In this document: positions 1 to 10,045 of the stretch, one piece after another
How positions within the stretch are numbered: the first letter of the stretch is position 1
Layout of the letters: the number at the start of each line of letters is the position of its first letter
NCBI GenBank assembly: GCA_012270965.1
Contig: JAAXHJ010000038.1
Location: 49,222-103,328, forward strand
DNA length: 54,107 nucleotides
Source of the DNA: Candidatus Palauibacter poriticola
GTDB lineage: Bacteria > Gemmatimonadota > Gemmatimonadetes > Palauibacterales > Palauibacteraceae
Direction: 5' to 3'
Translations under genes and position numbers: made by a program
The notes under the pieces: model-generated
The model's input: only the letters and a program-made list of their open reading frames with translations
What the model was told of the DNA's origin: nothing
Databases searched by the model: none

Positions 1-687
1 TCGAAGCCGGTCAGCCACATGTCGCGCACGAGCACGGCACGGAGGGGATCGCCGGGATCGCGGAACCGCTTCGCCAGCATCTCGCGGCACTTCTTGTTGC
101 GGATGTGCGGTTGCCAGTCGGGAGGATCCGAGGCGTCGCCGGTTCGGTCTTGTAGGTCTGGATCTGATTCCAGGCCGTCCAGACCGTGGCCTTCTCGTCC
201 GCCGGGTTCTTGAGTTCGATCATGCCCAGCGGAAGACCATTCACGAACAGCACGACATCCGGCCTGCGCTCGTGCTCTCCCTCGACGACGGTGAACTGGT
301 TGGCCGCGAGCCAATCGTTGTTGGTGCGGTTCCCGTAGTCGAGGACGGAGACCTGGGCGCCGCGCACGACACCCCCGGCGGTCCGGTACTCGACCGTCAC
401 GCCATCCACGAGCAGGCGGTGGAAGGCACGGTTGCGGGACTCCAATGTGGAGCCTTCGGGGCGAGTGATCCTGCGGAGGGCGTCGTCCAAGGCCTCGGAG
501 GGAGATCGGGGTTCAGCCGGTCCAAGGCGTCCCGCAGCCGGTGCTCCAAGACGACTTCGGAGTCGTCTGCCCGTTCCGCCCCTTCCTCGTGCGGGGCAAT
601 GTCGGGACCGTGGACCACCCTCCACCCAAGGCCTTCGAGCCATTCCAGCGCGGCGGCTTCGACCTCCGACTCGGTGAAGCGGGTTAC
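1..687 (-). pseudogene. hsdR: Type I restriction enzyme subunit R (HsdR), decayed, 3' end outside window
   Basis: HsdR is the motor and nuclease subunit of type I restriction enzymes. The N-terminal part is clear: residues near 660-500 read [20 protein letters not shown], and after a one-base loss near 500 the reading shifts to a frame with [11 protein letters not shown] and AWNQIQTYK, the conserved PD-(D/E)XK-type domain. Between about 150 and 118 the sequence jumps straight to a third frame reading [13 protein letters not shown] and then [10 protein letters not shown], a motif from the late helicase part of the family. Walker A, the DEAD box and several hundred residues between them are missing. 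The 5' end overlaps the stop of the RhuM gene; no ATG/GTG sits at the expected start (GTA at 687), so the start is unclear. Either a real pseudogene or an assembly collapse. It cannot make a working translocase. Confidence 0.85.
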
Positions 688-1691
688 GAGGGGGGCTGGG
701 TCAGCAGGTGGACGACGAGACGGACCATGAGATCCTTGTTGGTGGGCTCGCTCTGCGCGATGAGGAGCGTCAGCGCTGTGAGGGCGCGGGGGTGGAGGTC
801 GTGGTGCAGCCCCGCCTGGCGAAGGTAGAGTAGGAACAACAGAGAACCGATGCGCTTGTTGCCGTCCGTGAAAGGATGGTCCTTCACCAGGAAGTAGAGA
901 AGGTTGGCCGCCTTCTCCTCGCACGTTCGGTAGAGGGGCTCGCCGAACATGGTCTGTTCGACGTTCCCGAGGATGGCCTCCAGCGCCTCGCCTCGGGGAT
1001 TGCCGAAGAGGGGCGATGCTTCTCCGCGTGCGATCAGGGCCGCCCTGAAGTCCGCGATCGCCGCGAGTGCTTGTCCGTGGGCGAGGGCGGCGGTCGGCGT
1101 CCGCGTGCCCGGGGGTGGAAACTCAAGGCGATCCTCGTCGTATTCCAGCAGGAGCCGCCACGTGTCGGAGTAGGCGGTGATGATCTCGAGAACCGCCTCC
1201 CCGGTGCCGCTGACGAGCGACCGGCTCCGCAGCGTCCTTGCCAGTAGGTCCAGTGTCTCTTTGGCTTCCCGCAGGCCGCGCTCTGCGAGACGGCGTTCGT
1301 TCAGGACGTAGCCGCGAACGAGGAGCTCTCGCAACGTACGGGTGGCCCACTGCCGGAAGCGGACGGCGCGCTTCGAATTCACCCGGTATCCGACCGAAAT
1401 GATCGCGTCGAGATTGTAGTGCGCCACGGCGCGTCGAACCCGCCGGCGCCCCTCGGTTCGAACTAGCAAGAAATCCTTGCTGGTTGCCGTTCGGTCGAGT
1501 TCGCCGTCCAGGTACACCGCCTGAAGATGCTGGTTGACGTTCTGACGCGTCGTCTGGAACACCTCGGCCATCTGCCGTTCGGTCAGCCAAACGGTCTCCC
1601 GTTCAAGGCGGACGCTTACCGAGACCTCGCCGCCTGGGCCCTCGTAGACGACGACCTCGCCGCTCGGCCGGGGTTCGCGGGTGTCGGTCAC
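684..1691 (-). CDS. RhuM-family protein with C-terminal Fic motif
   Basis: A 335-residue protein. The N-terminal half ([20 protein letters not shown], then a DNA-binding-like segment ending near [14 protein letters not shown]) matches the virulence RhuM family; near residue 270 it carries the Fic signature [11 protein letters not shown], which in Fic proteins holds the catalytic histidine and phosphate-binding residues for AMP or nucleotide transfer to a hydroxyl group. The GTG start at 1691 is chosen because it overlaps the hsdS stop by four bases (GTGA). Its stop overlaps the hsdR 5' end, so it is translated within the restriction operon. RhuM/Fic genes are known companions of type I restriction loci, but their target is not established. 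Unlike hsdM, hsdR and the DUF4160 gene around it, this gene is intact. Confidence 0.85.
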   Translation of the reverse strand: MTDTREPRPSGEVVVYEGPGGEVSVSVRLERETVWLTERQMAEVFQTTRQNVNQHLQAVYLDGELDRTATSKDFLLVRTEGRRRVRRAVAHYNLDAIISVGYRVNSKRAVRFRQWATRTLRELLVRGYVLNERRLAERGLREAKETLDLLARTLRSRSLVSGTGEAVLEIITAYSDTWRLLLEYDEDRLEFPPPGTRTPTAALAHGQALAAIADFRAALIARGEASPLFGNPRGEALEAILGNVEQTMFGEPLYRTCEEKAANLLYFLVKDHPFTDGNKRIGSLLFLLYLRQAGLHHDLHPRALTALTLLIAQSEPTNKDLMVRLVVHLLTQPPS

Positions 1692-2704
1692 CGGGCCGGT
1701 TCCCGGCTTGCGACCAGTACGCGGATCTCGCCGGAAATGAGCTTGGGGAGGAGGGTGTCGCGGAGGGCGGCGAGGGTTCGGGATTCGCGCTGCGTCGCTC
1801 CCATGCGATTCACCAAGGGCGCGGCCAACGAGGAGAACACCAGTCGGAGCCGTCCAGTCGGGAGCGCCACGGCCGTGTCCAAGACAGCCCTGGGCTTTAC
1901 TGCGGGATACGCACCGCCGTCCGCCAGATGAGCAAGCCGTTCGATTGCGTCCCGAGAGGTCGCCGCGCACCAGACCAGCTCCCGCTCAGTCGGCGTGGTC
2001 GGACGCAACACGGCGAAGGCGGTGTTACCGGTCAAGCCATCGCGGTCGATGAGCGCGAACGACCCGTTCCTCGGTCGAACCGTTCCCACGATGGTGTCAC
2101 CTCGGCGTAGCACTCGGCGTCCGCGGCTGGGTGCGTCCTCCCACGTGAATTCCTGAATGTCGTTGATGGAGCCCCACTTGGTGTTCGCCAAGTCCACATA
2201 CCGAATGCGGTCCGGCACGTTGTTGCTACTCCATGATTCGGGATTGAGACGTGCGAGGTCGGTAAGAGTTCGCCGTCGCCACCCTTCCGGTATCTCCCCC
2301 ATCTCCGAATCCACCATCCGGTCGGTGCCACCACGGACGAGCAGGCTGCGGAATCCCTGGTTGGTTGCGATAGGGTTCTTTGCGAGCGCCACGTATCCGA
2401 TCGGGGCGCGAGTCGAAAGTAGTGCGGCCCCTTTAGGAAGCTGCTTTGCTGAAGAGCTGTCGAGGCCCTGCCGCGACAGGTAGCGCTCCCCACGCCCGCT
2501 GCGGCGATCATGTGTGCCCGAGAGGTCTCGCGGTGTCAGCCACGGAACGCTCCCGCCGAAGTTCCCGGCGTCCTTGGTGGAAGGCGTGCCGCCTCCGACA
2601 ACGTCGGCAATTTCACCAATGGCGACTTCGTGCCAATTCCACGAAGGGGGAGCCGCTGCCTCCTCCCTCGCCGATGGCGCCGTCACGCGCACCCCCGCAG
2701 CCAC
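1688..2704 (-). CDS. hsdS: Type I restriction specificity subunit (HsdS), internally deleted
   Basis: HsdS recognises DNA through two target-recognition domains separated by conserved helices that bind HsdM. Here TRD1 (WHEVAIGEIADVVGGGTPST ... ATNQGFRSL) is followed almost at once, near position 2335, by the start of TRD2 (VDSEMGEIPEGW). The central conserved helical region and the end of TRD1, about 90-110 residues in usual family members, are missing although the frame stays open. The C-terminal conserved helix is present (ESRTLAALRDTLLPKLISGE). Length is 338 residues against roughly 400-450 normally. The GTG start at 2704 is preceded by GAGGAG four bases upstream and lies eight bases after the previous gene. 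Without the central spacer, normal assembly with HsdM is doubtful. An internal deletion is inferred; a short assembly collapse would look the same. Confidence 0.8.
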   Translation of the reverse strand: MAAGVRVTAPSAREEAAAPPSWNWHEVAIGEIADVVGGGTPSTKDAGNFGGSVPWLTPRDLSGTHDRRSGRGERYLSRQGLDSSSAKQLPKGAALLSTRAPIGYVALAKNPIATNQGFRSLLVRGGTDRMVDSEMGEIPEGWRRRTLTDLARLNPESWSSNNVPDRIRYVDLANTKWGSINDIQEFTWEDAPSRGRRVLRRGDTIVGTVRPRNGSFALIDRDGLTGNTAFAVLRPTTPTERELVWCAATSRDAIERLAHLADGGAYPAVKPRAVLDTAVALPTGRLRLVFSSLAAPLVNRMGATQRESRTLAALRDTLLPKLISGEIRVLVASREPAR

Positions 2705-2712
2705 TGAGCTCC

Positions 2713-2949
2713 TCAATTCGACACTCGGCGCAGCAACAGCGCCTCGACCACTTCGGCATCTTCGGGCGCAGCGTCGTCGGGGTCGCCGTGTCTGCCTTCC
2801 CATTTGTGCTTCCCCGTGTTCAGGGCAATCCTGATACGGGAGATCTGCTCGGGAGACAGGTCGTCGTAGCCATCCTCGTAACCGTTCACGACCACGCGCA
2901 GGTCGGCGGGATAGCTGGCCAACATCCGGACCAGTTCGGCGACGGTCAT
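2713..2949 (-). CDS. Small acidic protein of unknown function in restriction operon
   Basis: A 78-residue protein beginning MTVAELVRMLASYPADLRVV and containing NGYEDGYDDLSPEQ. It has no transmembrane segment, signal peptide or cysteine, and is acidic in its second half. The ATG at 2949 has a good ribosome binding site (GGGAAGGA), and the gene lies 13 bases after the DUF4160 stop and eight before the hsdS start, so it is clearly part of the operon. The opening pattern (a short helix, then 'DLRVVVNGYEDGYD') recalls small widespread proteins found next to toxin-antitoxin-like or phage genes, but no function can be assigned. Confidence 0.7.
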   Translation of the reverse strand: MTVAELVRMLASYPADLRVVVNGYEDGYDDLSPEQISRIRIALNTGKHKWEGRHGDPDDAAPEDAEVVEALLLRRVSN

Positions 2950-2962
2950 CGTATTCCTTCCC

Positions 2963-3221
2963 TCACTCCAACGGTGGGATCTTCCCGGGCGGGGCCAAAC
3001 GGCTTGCCCGGTCCCAAGCTTCCCGAAGCTCGTCCTGTCGGTGCGATGCCCACTCGACGACGAGACCTTTTGCGCGCGGCGGGAGATGCCCGCGAAGCAC
3101 CGCCAGGCTGCCGATACCGATCAACGCTTCGTGCTCTCCGTAGCTCGTGGAAGTGGGGAGGGCCGTGGTCTTCGTAGTACATGCGAATGACTATTCCGTA
3201 GAATCGGCAAAGCTCAGGCAT
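2963..3221 (-). pseudogene. DUF4160 family protein, frameshifted
   Basis: The start reads MPELCRFYGIVIRMYYEDHG followed by PPHFH, the hallmark opening of DUF4160 proteins. After PPHFH (near 3145) the frame breaks: the rest of the family (SYGEHEALIGIGSLAVLRGH, then GLVVEWASHRQDELREAW, ending IPPLE and TGA at 2963) is intact in another frame. A loss of about two bases explains it. The ATG at 3221 overlaps the DUF2442 stop by eight bases. DUF2442 and DUF4160 genes are very often paired and are suspected small two-gene modules of toxin-antitoxin type; that role is not proven. The clean downstream frame suggests a recent mutation or a sequencing error. Confidence 0.8.
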
Positions 3222-3479
3222 CTTCGGCCAGCGCGCGGGCACCCGGTATGATCTCCTCGACGGACTTGCCGGTGAGCGCCATGTACAACGCATCCGGACA
3301 GAGTTCGAGATCGTCGCCCCAGGCAATGGCTCCATGCGCGGCAATCCGCACCGCGCCGAATCGTTCCGCATCGTTCCACGCCGCAAACACTCCGCGCCCA
3401 TTTAGGTGGGACAGGTCCACCTCCCCGGTTGCCCCGTCGGAGTACCGCAGCCATATCCGGCGTCCCTCGCGGTTCCACA

Positions 3480-3480
<1 letters not shown>
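3214..3480 (-). CDS. DUF2442 domain-containing protein
   Basis: An 88-residue protein (MWNREGRRIWLRYSDGATGE, then VDLSHLNGRGVF, AHGAIAWGDDLELCPDALY) with the typical DUF2442 layout: an N-terminal beta-rich segment with a 'vdl' strand, and a C-terminal 'W...DLELCPDALY' element. Its ATG overlaps the hsdM stop (TGATG) and its stop overlaps the DUF4160 start, so the two small genes are translationally coupled and embedded between hsdM and hsdS. Function is unknown; the family is frequently paired with DUF4160. Confidence 0.85.
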
Positions 3481-4662
<1,182 letters not shown>

Positions 4663-5208
4663 GCTTTCAGTCTCAGATCGCCCCGCTCGCTACCCGGAGC
4701 CCTTCCCAAGATACGACATGTGTCGCGGGGCAGTACACCTCGCCGGAGCAGGCGGGTGTGCCGCTTGCGGAGGTCGGCGGCGGCGGTCCGTCCGAACCCG
4801 AACGCCCCGGAAGCGGTAGTCATTATGGTGGATCGCCGGACCGATTGGGCTGACCCCATGCCGACAGGCTTCGGGCAGACCACAAACGGCGATGGCGGGG
4901 ATCCGGGACTGGGAGGCGTCACCGGGGCCGTCAGCGCTCCCGGTTACGCCGTACTGGAGCGTGAATTCGACGCGGGGGGTCGATTCACAGATCGGGACTC
5001 TCGGGATTAACACGGCGGCACACGCGCATCGGCCGGGCTCGCAACGTCGTGCGGCCAGGCGGCCCGACCGTTTCCGGCTCGCCCCTTCAACCCGAACCCG
5101 AGGCGACGGGTTTCGGGCACCCGGATCGTGCCCCGTAGCCAGTACCGTTCGGGGTCGGGCGATGCGCCCTCGTCCCGATCCGGACGCGGTAGCTGCCGGG
5201 ACGAACCG
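4663..5208. other. Intergenic region, no gene recognised
   Basis: About 545 bases between the hsdM start and the end of the symporter gene. All open frames here are short, low in conserved motifs and look like chance frames. It must hold the promoter of the minus-strand restriction operon, but no convincing -35/-10 pair was found. A 12-base palindrome (ACCGCTAGCGGT, 5205-5216) covers the symporter stop codon and may be part of its transcript end. Confidence 0.5.
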
Positions 5209-6699
5209 CTAGCGGTCCACGAATTCGGCGATGTGCGCTGGGGCGAGGCGCGCGGTGCGGTGGGAGACTGCGATCATGACGATCACGTTTCCGACCATGC
5301 CGTAGATGCCGGGGTGGACGCCGGCGGTCGCGGCGGCCGAGACGAGATCCAGCCGCAGGGCCAGATCGAGGAGGAGCGCGATGCCGCCGCCCGCCACGAG
5401 ACCCCACAGGGCCCCCGCCCGCGTGACTCCCCGCCACATCAGCGTCGCCACGGTGAGCGGGAAGAGTTGCGCGATGAACCCGTAGCTCAGGAGCAGCAGC
5501 TCCACGAGGCTGAGTCCCGGGATTAGCGCGAGCCCGTAGCTGGCGGCGCCCACGAGGATCACCATGTGGCGGATCCAGCGCCGTTGCGCCGCGTCGTCGA
5601 GCGCGCCCGGCCGCAGGTTGCCCCAGAAGTCGCGCACCGCCACCGATCCCGCCGCGTGCAACAGCGCGTCTCCGGTGGACATCGAGGCCGCGAGCGCCCC
5701 GGCGCAGAAGAGTCCCACGATGAGCGGCGGCAGCCCGACCTGGGCCGAGGTCACGATCGTGGGCAGGATCGCGTCCGACGGCTCGACGCCCGGGAATGCG
5801 AGCACGCCCGAGAAGCCGATGAAGAGGATGGGGACGAGGAAGAGCGCGAAGGTCGGATAGTAGACGACCGTCCGCTTGAGGGTGTCCACGTCGCGGGCCG
5901 TGTAGATCTTCATAAAATAGTGCGGCCACACGCTGAATCCGAAGGCGGAGATGGCGACGGAACTCGAGTAGGCGCCCCAGCCCCACGGCTGTCCGTCCGC
6001 CCCCAGTCCCGGCCCCCGCAGCATGTCGGGGAGCCCGGCCGCGATCGCGTCGAACATGGGGCCCACGCCGCCGTGCAGCTTCGCCGGCAGGTAGAGGCCC
6101 AGCCCCCACGCGAGCACCATCATGAACATCCCCTGGAAGGTGTTCGTCCAGCCGACCCCGAGGACGCCGCTCCGGAAAACGTAGACGAGCACGACGCCGT
6201 AGGCGATCGCCGACCCGGCCCACGGCGGGACGCGCCCCTCGGTGACGACGTTGAACACGTATCCCGCCCCCTTCATCTGGATCACCAGGTAGGGGACGAA
6301 GGCGAAGATGGAGAGGATCGCGAGGATGGCCGGGATCGCGCGGCTGTCGAAGCGGTGCGCGAAGAGTTCGGCCTGCGTGACGTAGCCGAAGCGCCGGCCG
6401 AGGGCGGCGACGCGCGGGCCGAGGAAATACCACGGGACGAGCCCGACCGAGGCGTAGGCGAGGATGTAGAAGGCCGCCGCCCCGCGCGAATAGGCCCAGC
6501 CGGGCCCGCCCAGGAAGGCGAAGGCGCTGAATACCGAAGCCCCCATGATGAAGTAAAGGACGAGGAAGTTCAGCGAGCGGTCGCCCGCGACATAGCCCTC
6601 CGTGCTGTCCGAGGCGTGACGGCCGGAGGCGAGCCCGATCGCGAGCGAGGCGAGCAGGTATCCGATCGTGACGAGGAAGACGATCAGCCAGGCCGGCAT
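5209..6699 (-). CDS. Sodium:solute symporter (SSS) family transporter
   Basis: A 496-residue polytopic membrane protein with about 12-13 hydrophobic segments. Family features include the N-terminal STEGYVAGDRSLNFLV segment, the GRRFGYVTQAELFAHRF loop, and FCAGALAASMSTGDALLHA, which matches the SSS core with its sodium-site serines. It should import an unknown solute (organic acid, sugar or amino acid) with Na+ across the inner membrane. The ATG at 6699 directly follows the TGA of the DUF3311 gene (6700-6702), so the two are co-translated. That pairing is a known arrangement for SSS transporters. The substrate cannot be read from the sequence. Confidence 0.9.
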   Translation of the reverse strand: MPAWLIVFLVTIGYLLASLAIGLASGRHASDSTEGYVAGDRSLNFLVLYFIMGASVFSAFAFLGGPGWAYSRGAAAFYILAYASVGLVPWYFLGPRVAALGRRFGYVTQAELFAHRFDSRAIPAILAILSIFAFVPYLVIQMKGAGYVFNVVTEGRVPPWAGSAIAYGVVLVYVFRSGVLGVGWTNTFQGMFMMVLAWGLGLYLPAKLHGGVGPMFDAIAAGLPDMLRGPGLGADGQPWGWGAYSSSVAISAFGFSVWPHYFMKIYTARDVDTLKRTVVYYPTFALFLVPILFIGFSGVLAFPGVEPSDAILPTIVTSAQVGLPPLIVGLFCAGALAASMSTGDALLHAAGSVAVRDFWGNLRPGALDDAAQRRWIRHMVILVGAASYGLALIPGLSLVELLLLSYGFIAQLFPLTVATLMWRGVTRAGALWGLVAGGGIALLLDLALRLDLVSAAATAGVHPGIYGMVGNVIVMIAVSHRTARLAPAHIAEFVDR

Positions 6700-6969
6700 T
6701 CAGCCGCCCGCGACGTTCGGATCGCCGTCAGCGGTCTCCCGCTTCCGCTCCCACAGGTAGTACCCGAAGAGAGCGAGGAACGAGAAGAGGAGCCCGACGA
6801 CGACGTAGAAGAGCGAGAACGGCATCGCGAGCACGCGAGGCTCGATGGTGGCGAAGCGCGGATAGATGGGCCACACGAGCGCCGCGAAGAGCAGCACGTA
6901 GAAGACCGCGACGGCGATGGCGACGGGGTTGCGGCGGGGAGGCGTGGCGCGGCGTGGCTCGTCCATCAC
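6700..6969 (-). CDS. DUF3311 domain small membrane protein
   Basis: An 89-residue protein with two predicted transmembrane helices (VAIAVAVFYVLLFAALVWPI and LFYVVVGLLFSFLALFGYYL), a 'P.Y' element after the first helix (WPIYPRFA) and a basic C-terminal turn (WERKRE). This is the DUF3311 pattern. Such proteins are nearly always encoded next to SSS symporters and are thought to be accessory subunits; that role is inferred from context. The gene abuts the symporter start with no spacer. Confidence 0.85.
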   Translation of the reverse strand: MMDEPRRATPPRRNPVAIAVAVFYVLLFAALVWPIYPRFATIEPRVLAMPFSLFYVVVGLLFSFLALFGYYLWERKRETADGDPNVAGG

Positions 6970-7101
6970 CGCAAAAGGCTGGCTGCGCCGGAGCCGGTCA
7001 AGGCGTCGCGGCCACCTCGGCCACCGGCAGACGGCCGAACGCGACCCGCCATGGACCGGCGGAACGCTTGAGCGGCGGGCTCGATCGAACGATCTTGCCC
7101 C

Positions 7102-8142
7102 ATGTCCCGTATCCCATGTCCCCGCGCGAAGCGAAGCCGCATGCGCTCGGTCGTCGCCTCCGGCCTGCTCCTCGCCGGGTACGCGCTGGCGTTGTCGGCG
7201 TGCGACCCCGGAGGGGCTTCATCCGGCGCGGCCGAGGCCGCCGCCGACGGCGAGACGACGCCCCCCCCCGAGGGTGCCGCGGCTGGGGCCGCCGATCTCT
7301 CCACCGGAACGCACGTCGTGCTGCTGGGAACGGGGACGCCCAATCCCGACCCGGAAGCCTCGGGCCCGGCCACCGCGGTACTGGTGGAGGGACGGGCCTA
7401 CATCGTGGACGCGGGCGCCGGCCTCGTGCGGCGCGCGGCGGAGGCGGCCGAGCGGTACGGAGCCGAGGGCCTCACGGCGGCGCGGCTGGACATCGCCTTT
7501 CTCACCCATCTGCACAGCGACCACACCATAGGGCTGCCGGATCTGATCCACACGCCGTGGGTGGCCGAGCGGGAGGCGCCGCTGAAGCTGTTCGGCCCCG
7601 GCGGGACGTCGGCGATGGCCGCGCACCTGACGGCCGCGTGGGAGGCGGACATCGAGAACCGGCTCAGCGGCCGGCAGCCGGCGACGCCGGACGGGTGGCG
7701 CGTGGAGGCGGTCGAGATCGAACCCGGGGTCATCTACAAGGACGACCGTGTCCGCGTGACCGCCTTCGCCGTGCAGCATACGGGCTGGCCGGAGGCATAT
7801 GGCTTTCGGTTCGACGGCGGGGGGCGCTCGGTCGTCTTCTCCGGCGACACCGCTCCGAGCGAGGCGGTCGTCGAGATGTGCGCGGGGTGCGACGTGCTGG
7901 TACACGAGGTGTACTCGGCCACGACGTTCCGCGACCGTCCGCCGGAATGGCAGTCGTATCACGCCCAGGCCCACACGTCGACCGTCGAACTGGCGAGACT
8001 CGCCGTGCGGGCGCGCCCGGGGATCCTCGTCCTGCATCACCAGTTGGGCTGGGGGGCGACACCCGAGGGGATGGTGGCGGAGATTCGCGCCGCCGGCTAC
8101 GACGGACCACTCGCCTACGGCAGGGACCTGGACGTGTACTGA
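7102..8142 (+). CDS. Secreted metallo-beta-lactamase-fold hydrolase, lipoprotein
   Basis: A 346-residue protein with a lipoprotein signal (VVASGLLLAGYALALSAC; Cys near residue 34) and then a complete metallo-beta-lactamase fold. Metal ligands are visible: THLHSDHT (the HxHxDH motif), FSGDTAPS (metal-bridging Asp), and a late HH in LVLHHQLGW. The closest look is to RNase Z/arylsulfatase-like members, but with a signal peptide, so it probably acts as a periplasmic or outer-membrane hydrolase on an unknown ester or phosphoester. An internal ATG at 7141 would give a more normal signal peptide (MRSVVASGLLL) and may be the true start. The next gene starts one base after the stop, so the two are probably co-transcribed. 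Confidence 0.85.
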   Translation: MSRIPCPRAKRSRMRSVVASGLLLAGYALALSACDPGGASSGAAEAAADGETTPPPEGAAAGAADLSTGTHVVLLGTGTPNPDPEASGPATAVLVEGRAYIVDAGAGLVRRAAEAAERYGAEGLTAARLDIAFLTHLHSDHTIGLPDLIHTPWVAEREAPLKLFGPGGTSAMAAHLTAAWEADIENRLSGRQPATPDGWRVEAVEIEPGVIYKDDRVRVTAFAVQHTGWPEAYGFRFDGGGRSVVFSGDTAPSEAVVEMCAGCDVLVHEVYSATTFRDRPPEWQSYHAQAHTSTVELARLAVRARPGILVLHHQLGWGATPEGMVAEIRAAGYDGPLAYGRDLDVY

Positions 8143-8143
8143 G

Positions 8144-10045
8144 ATGGGTGCGGGCCGGCACATCGGGATCCGCGCCGCCTGCGGGGCGCTTGCCTCGGCC
8201 CTCGCGCTCCCGACACCGGCGCTCGCCGTGCCCGGCACGCCCGCAGCCGCCACGCCGGCGTCCGGCACGCCCGCAGCCTCGGTCGCGGGACCGGCGCGTG
8301 CCGTCGGGGCGCTCGCGAACCAATCCGGCGAGCCGCCCGCATCTCCGGCGGCCGCCTCGGCGATGCGGACCGCGCGCGATGCGCAGCGTGCCTTCGAGCA
8401 CGTCCGGCGCCGCAACTTCCCGCGCGGCCCGCTCGTCAACCCGAAGTGCGGTGAGGGGATCGGGCGCTTCTGCCTCGTCGAGGGGTGGGACGACGACGAT
8501 TGGGATCCGGTCCCGGAGGAGCCGGACGTCGTGGAGGAGCGGCACGCCTTGATTGCGGTCCTCGACAGCGCCGCGCGCATCATCCCCGCCGACGAGTGGC
8601 TCACGGGACAGCGCGTCGCCTACCGGGTGGAGGCGGGCCTCGCGGAGGAGGCGCTCGCGCTGCTGGACGCCTGCCGCGCGGAGAGCGCGTGGTGCGCCGG
8701 GCTGGCCGGATTCGTCCTCCAGGAGATCGGCCGCTACGCGGAGGCGGAGGCGGCGTTCGAGCGAGCGCTCGGCCGCATGAGCGAGGACGAGCGCTGCGCT
8801 TGGACCGAACTCGGTCCGGTCCTCGACCGCCGGACGCGCGGGCGCTACGAACGCTTCGCCTGCGGAAGCTCGCCGCGGCGCGCCGTGGACCGCTCCTTCT
8901 GGCACCTCTCCGACCCGTTGTGGCTCGTGCCGGGACTGGAGCGGCGCTCCGAACACCTCGCCCGCCGCGTCCGCGCCGCGCTTCAGGCCGACGCCGCCAG
9001 CCCTTGGGCGATGCGGTGGGGAGACGATCTTACCGAGATCACGCTGCGCTTCGGCTGGCCCGCGGGCTGGGAGCGGGCGCGCCGCCGGTTCGTCGGCGTG
9101 CGCAGCGAGGAACTCGTGTGGTCGCGCCGGCCTCCGGGTGCGCAGAGGTTCACCGTGTCGCGGCTCCGGGCGGCGGACGGGGACCCGTTGTGGAAGCTCG
9201 ACGAACCGGACGCCCGCACGAGTTGGGCACCGGCCTTCGGCGAGATTCTGGAGCTGCCCCATCAGGTGGCCAGTTTTCGGCGCGACGGACGCCGGCGCGT
9301 CGTGGCGGCGTTCACGTGGCCGGACTCGCTGCCCCCCTGCGATCTCGAGAGCGGTCTTTTTCTTGCCGATGCCCACGGCGTGACGGCCTCCCGCACCGGG
9401 CCGGGCGGCGGGCCGCTGGAGGTCGCGGAGCCCCGGGGATTCGCCCCGGCCACGCTCGTCGGCGTCGAAGCGCGTAGCGCCAACGGACCCGGTGCCGCCC
9501 GCGCGCGCATGCCCCTCGCCGCCGGCCATCCGCTCTTGTCCGACGTCCTCTTGCTGGACGCCGGCGGGGCCTCCCCCTCCACGCTCTCGGAGGCGCTCGT
9601 CCGCGCGCGAGGCGACCGCACCGCCCGCGCCGGCGAGACCCTGGCCGTCTACTGGGAGTGGTACGGCTCCCCCGCTCCGGCCACCGCCCTCCAAGTGACG
9701 CTTTCCCTCGCCCGGGAGGGGAAGGGATTCTGGCGCAGGGCGCTCGAGTGGAGCGGTCTCGTCAGCGGCGACACCGAACAGGCGGGCGTCCGTTGGCTCG
9801 AGGGGACGGCGGATCCCGCCGCCGAGGGCCGTACCGTCGAACTCCGCCTCCCCATGCTCGACGAGGGGCGGTATCGCCTCACGCTCCAAGTCCTTTCTCC
9901 GACCCACGGAACGGCCGAATCCGGCGTCGAAATCGAAATCGTCGCCCAGCCCCCGACCGCCGCCGTTGGGCCGGGCACGACCGTCGGCCCGCCCTCCCGG
10001 TTCGTCCCGATTCCAACCCACTCTACGCAAGGAGCAGGCCCGTGA
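8144..10045 (+). CDS. Secreted GWxTD-like protein with TPR-like segment
   Basis: A 633-residue exported protein. The signal peptide is RAACGALASALALPTPALAV, followed by a short Pro/Ala/Thr linker with a repeated CCGGCACGCCCGCAGCC block. Residues about 155-210 form helical hairpins of TPR type (GLAEEALALLDAC ... EIGRYAEAEAAFERALG). Next comes a segment resembling the GWxTD domain (DPLWLVPGLERRSEH, then ITLRFGWPAGWERAR), a family common in Gemmatimonadota and related phyla. The C-terminal region ends in a beta-rich domain (ELRLPMLDEGRYRLTLQVLS). The ATG lies one base after the upstream stop. Function of GWxTD proteins is unknown; an extracellular or periplasmic role is inferred. Confidence 0.7.
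   Translation: MGAGRHIGIRAACGALASALALPTPALAVPGTPAAATPASGTPAASVAGPARAVGALANQSGEPPASPAAASAMRTARDAQRAFEHVRRRNFPRGPLVNPKCGEGIGRFCLVEGWDDDDWDPVPEEPDVVEERHALIAVLDSAARIIPADEWLTGQRVAYRVEAGLAEEALALLDACRAESAWCAGLAGFVLQEIGRYAEAEAAFERALGRMSEDERCAWTELGPVLDRRTRGRYERFACGSSPRRAVDRSFWHLSDPLWLVPGLERRSEHLARRVRAALQADAASPWAMRWGDDLTEITLRFGWPAGWERARRRFVGVRSEELVWSRRPPGAQRFTVSRLRAADGDPLWKLDEPDARTSWAPAFGEILELPHQVASFRRDGRRRVVAAFTWPDSLPPCDLESGLFLADAHGVTASRTGPGGGPLEVAEPRGFAPATLVGVEARSANGPGAARARMPLAAGHPLLSDVLLLDAGGASPSTLSEALVRARGDRTARAGETLAVYWEWYGSPAPATALQVTLSLAREGKGFWRRALEWSGLVSGDTEQAGVRWLEGTADPAAEGRTVELRLPMLDEGRYRLTLQVLSPTHGTAESGVEIEIVAQPPTAAVGPGTTVGPPSRFVPIPTHSTQGAGP

Noticed and set aside
5012..5208. Minus-strand peptide with PDPERYWLRGTIRVPETRRL as a gene relic
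   Set aside because: No family recognised, no start, and the frame is short; a chance frame is more likely.
5566..7071. Long plus-strand open frame opposite the symporter genes
   Set aside because: Asp/Arg/Glu-rich, without motifs, antisense to a well-supported transporter; typical chance frame in GC-rich DNA.
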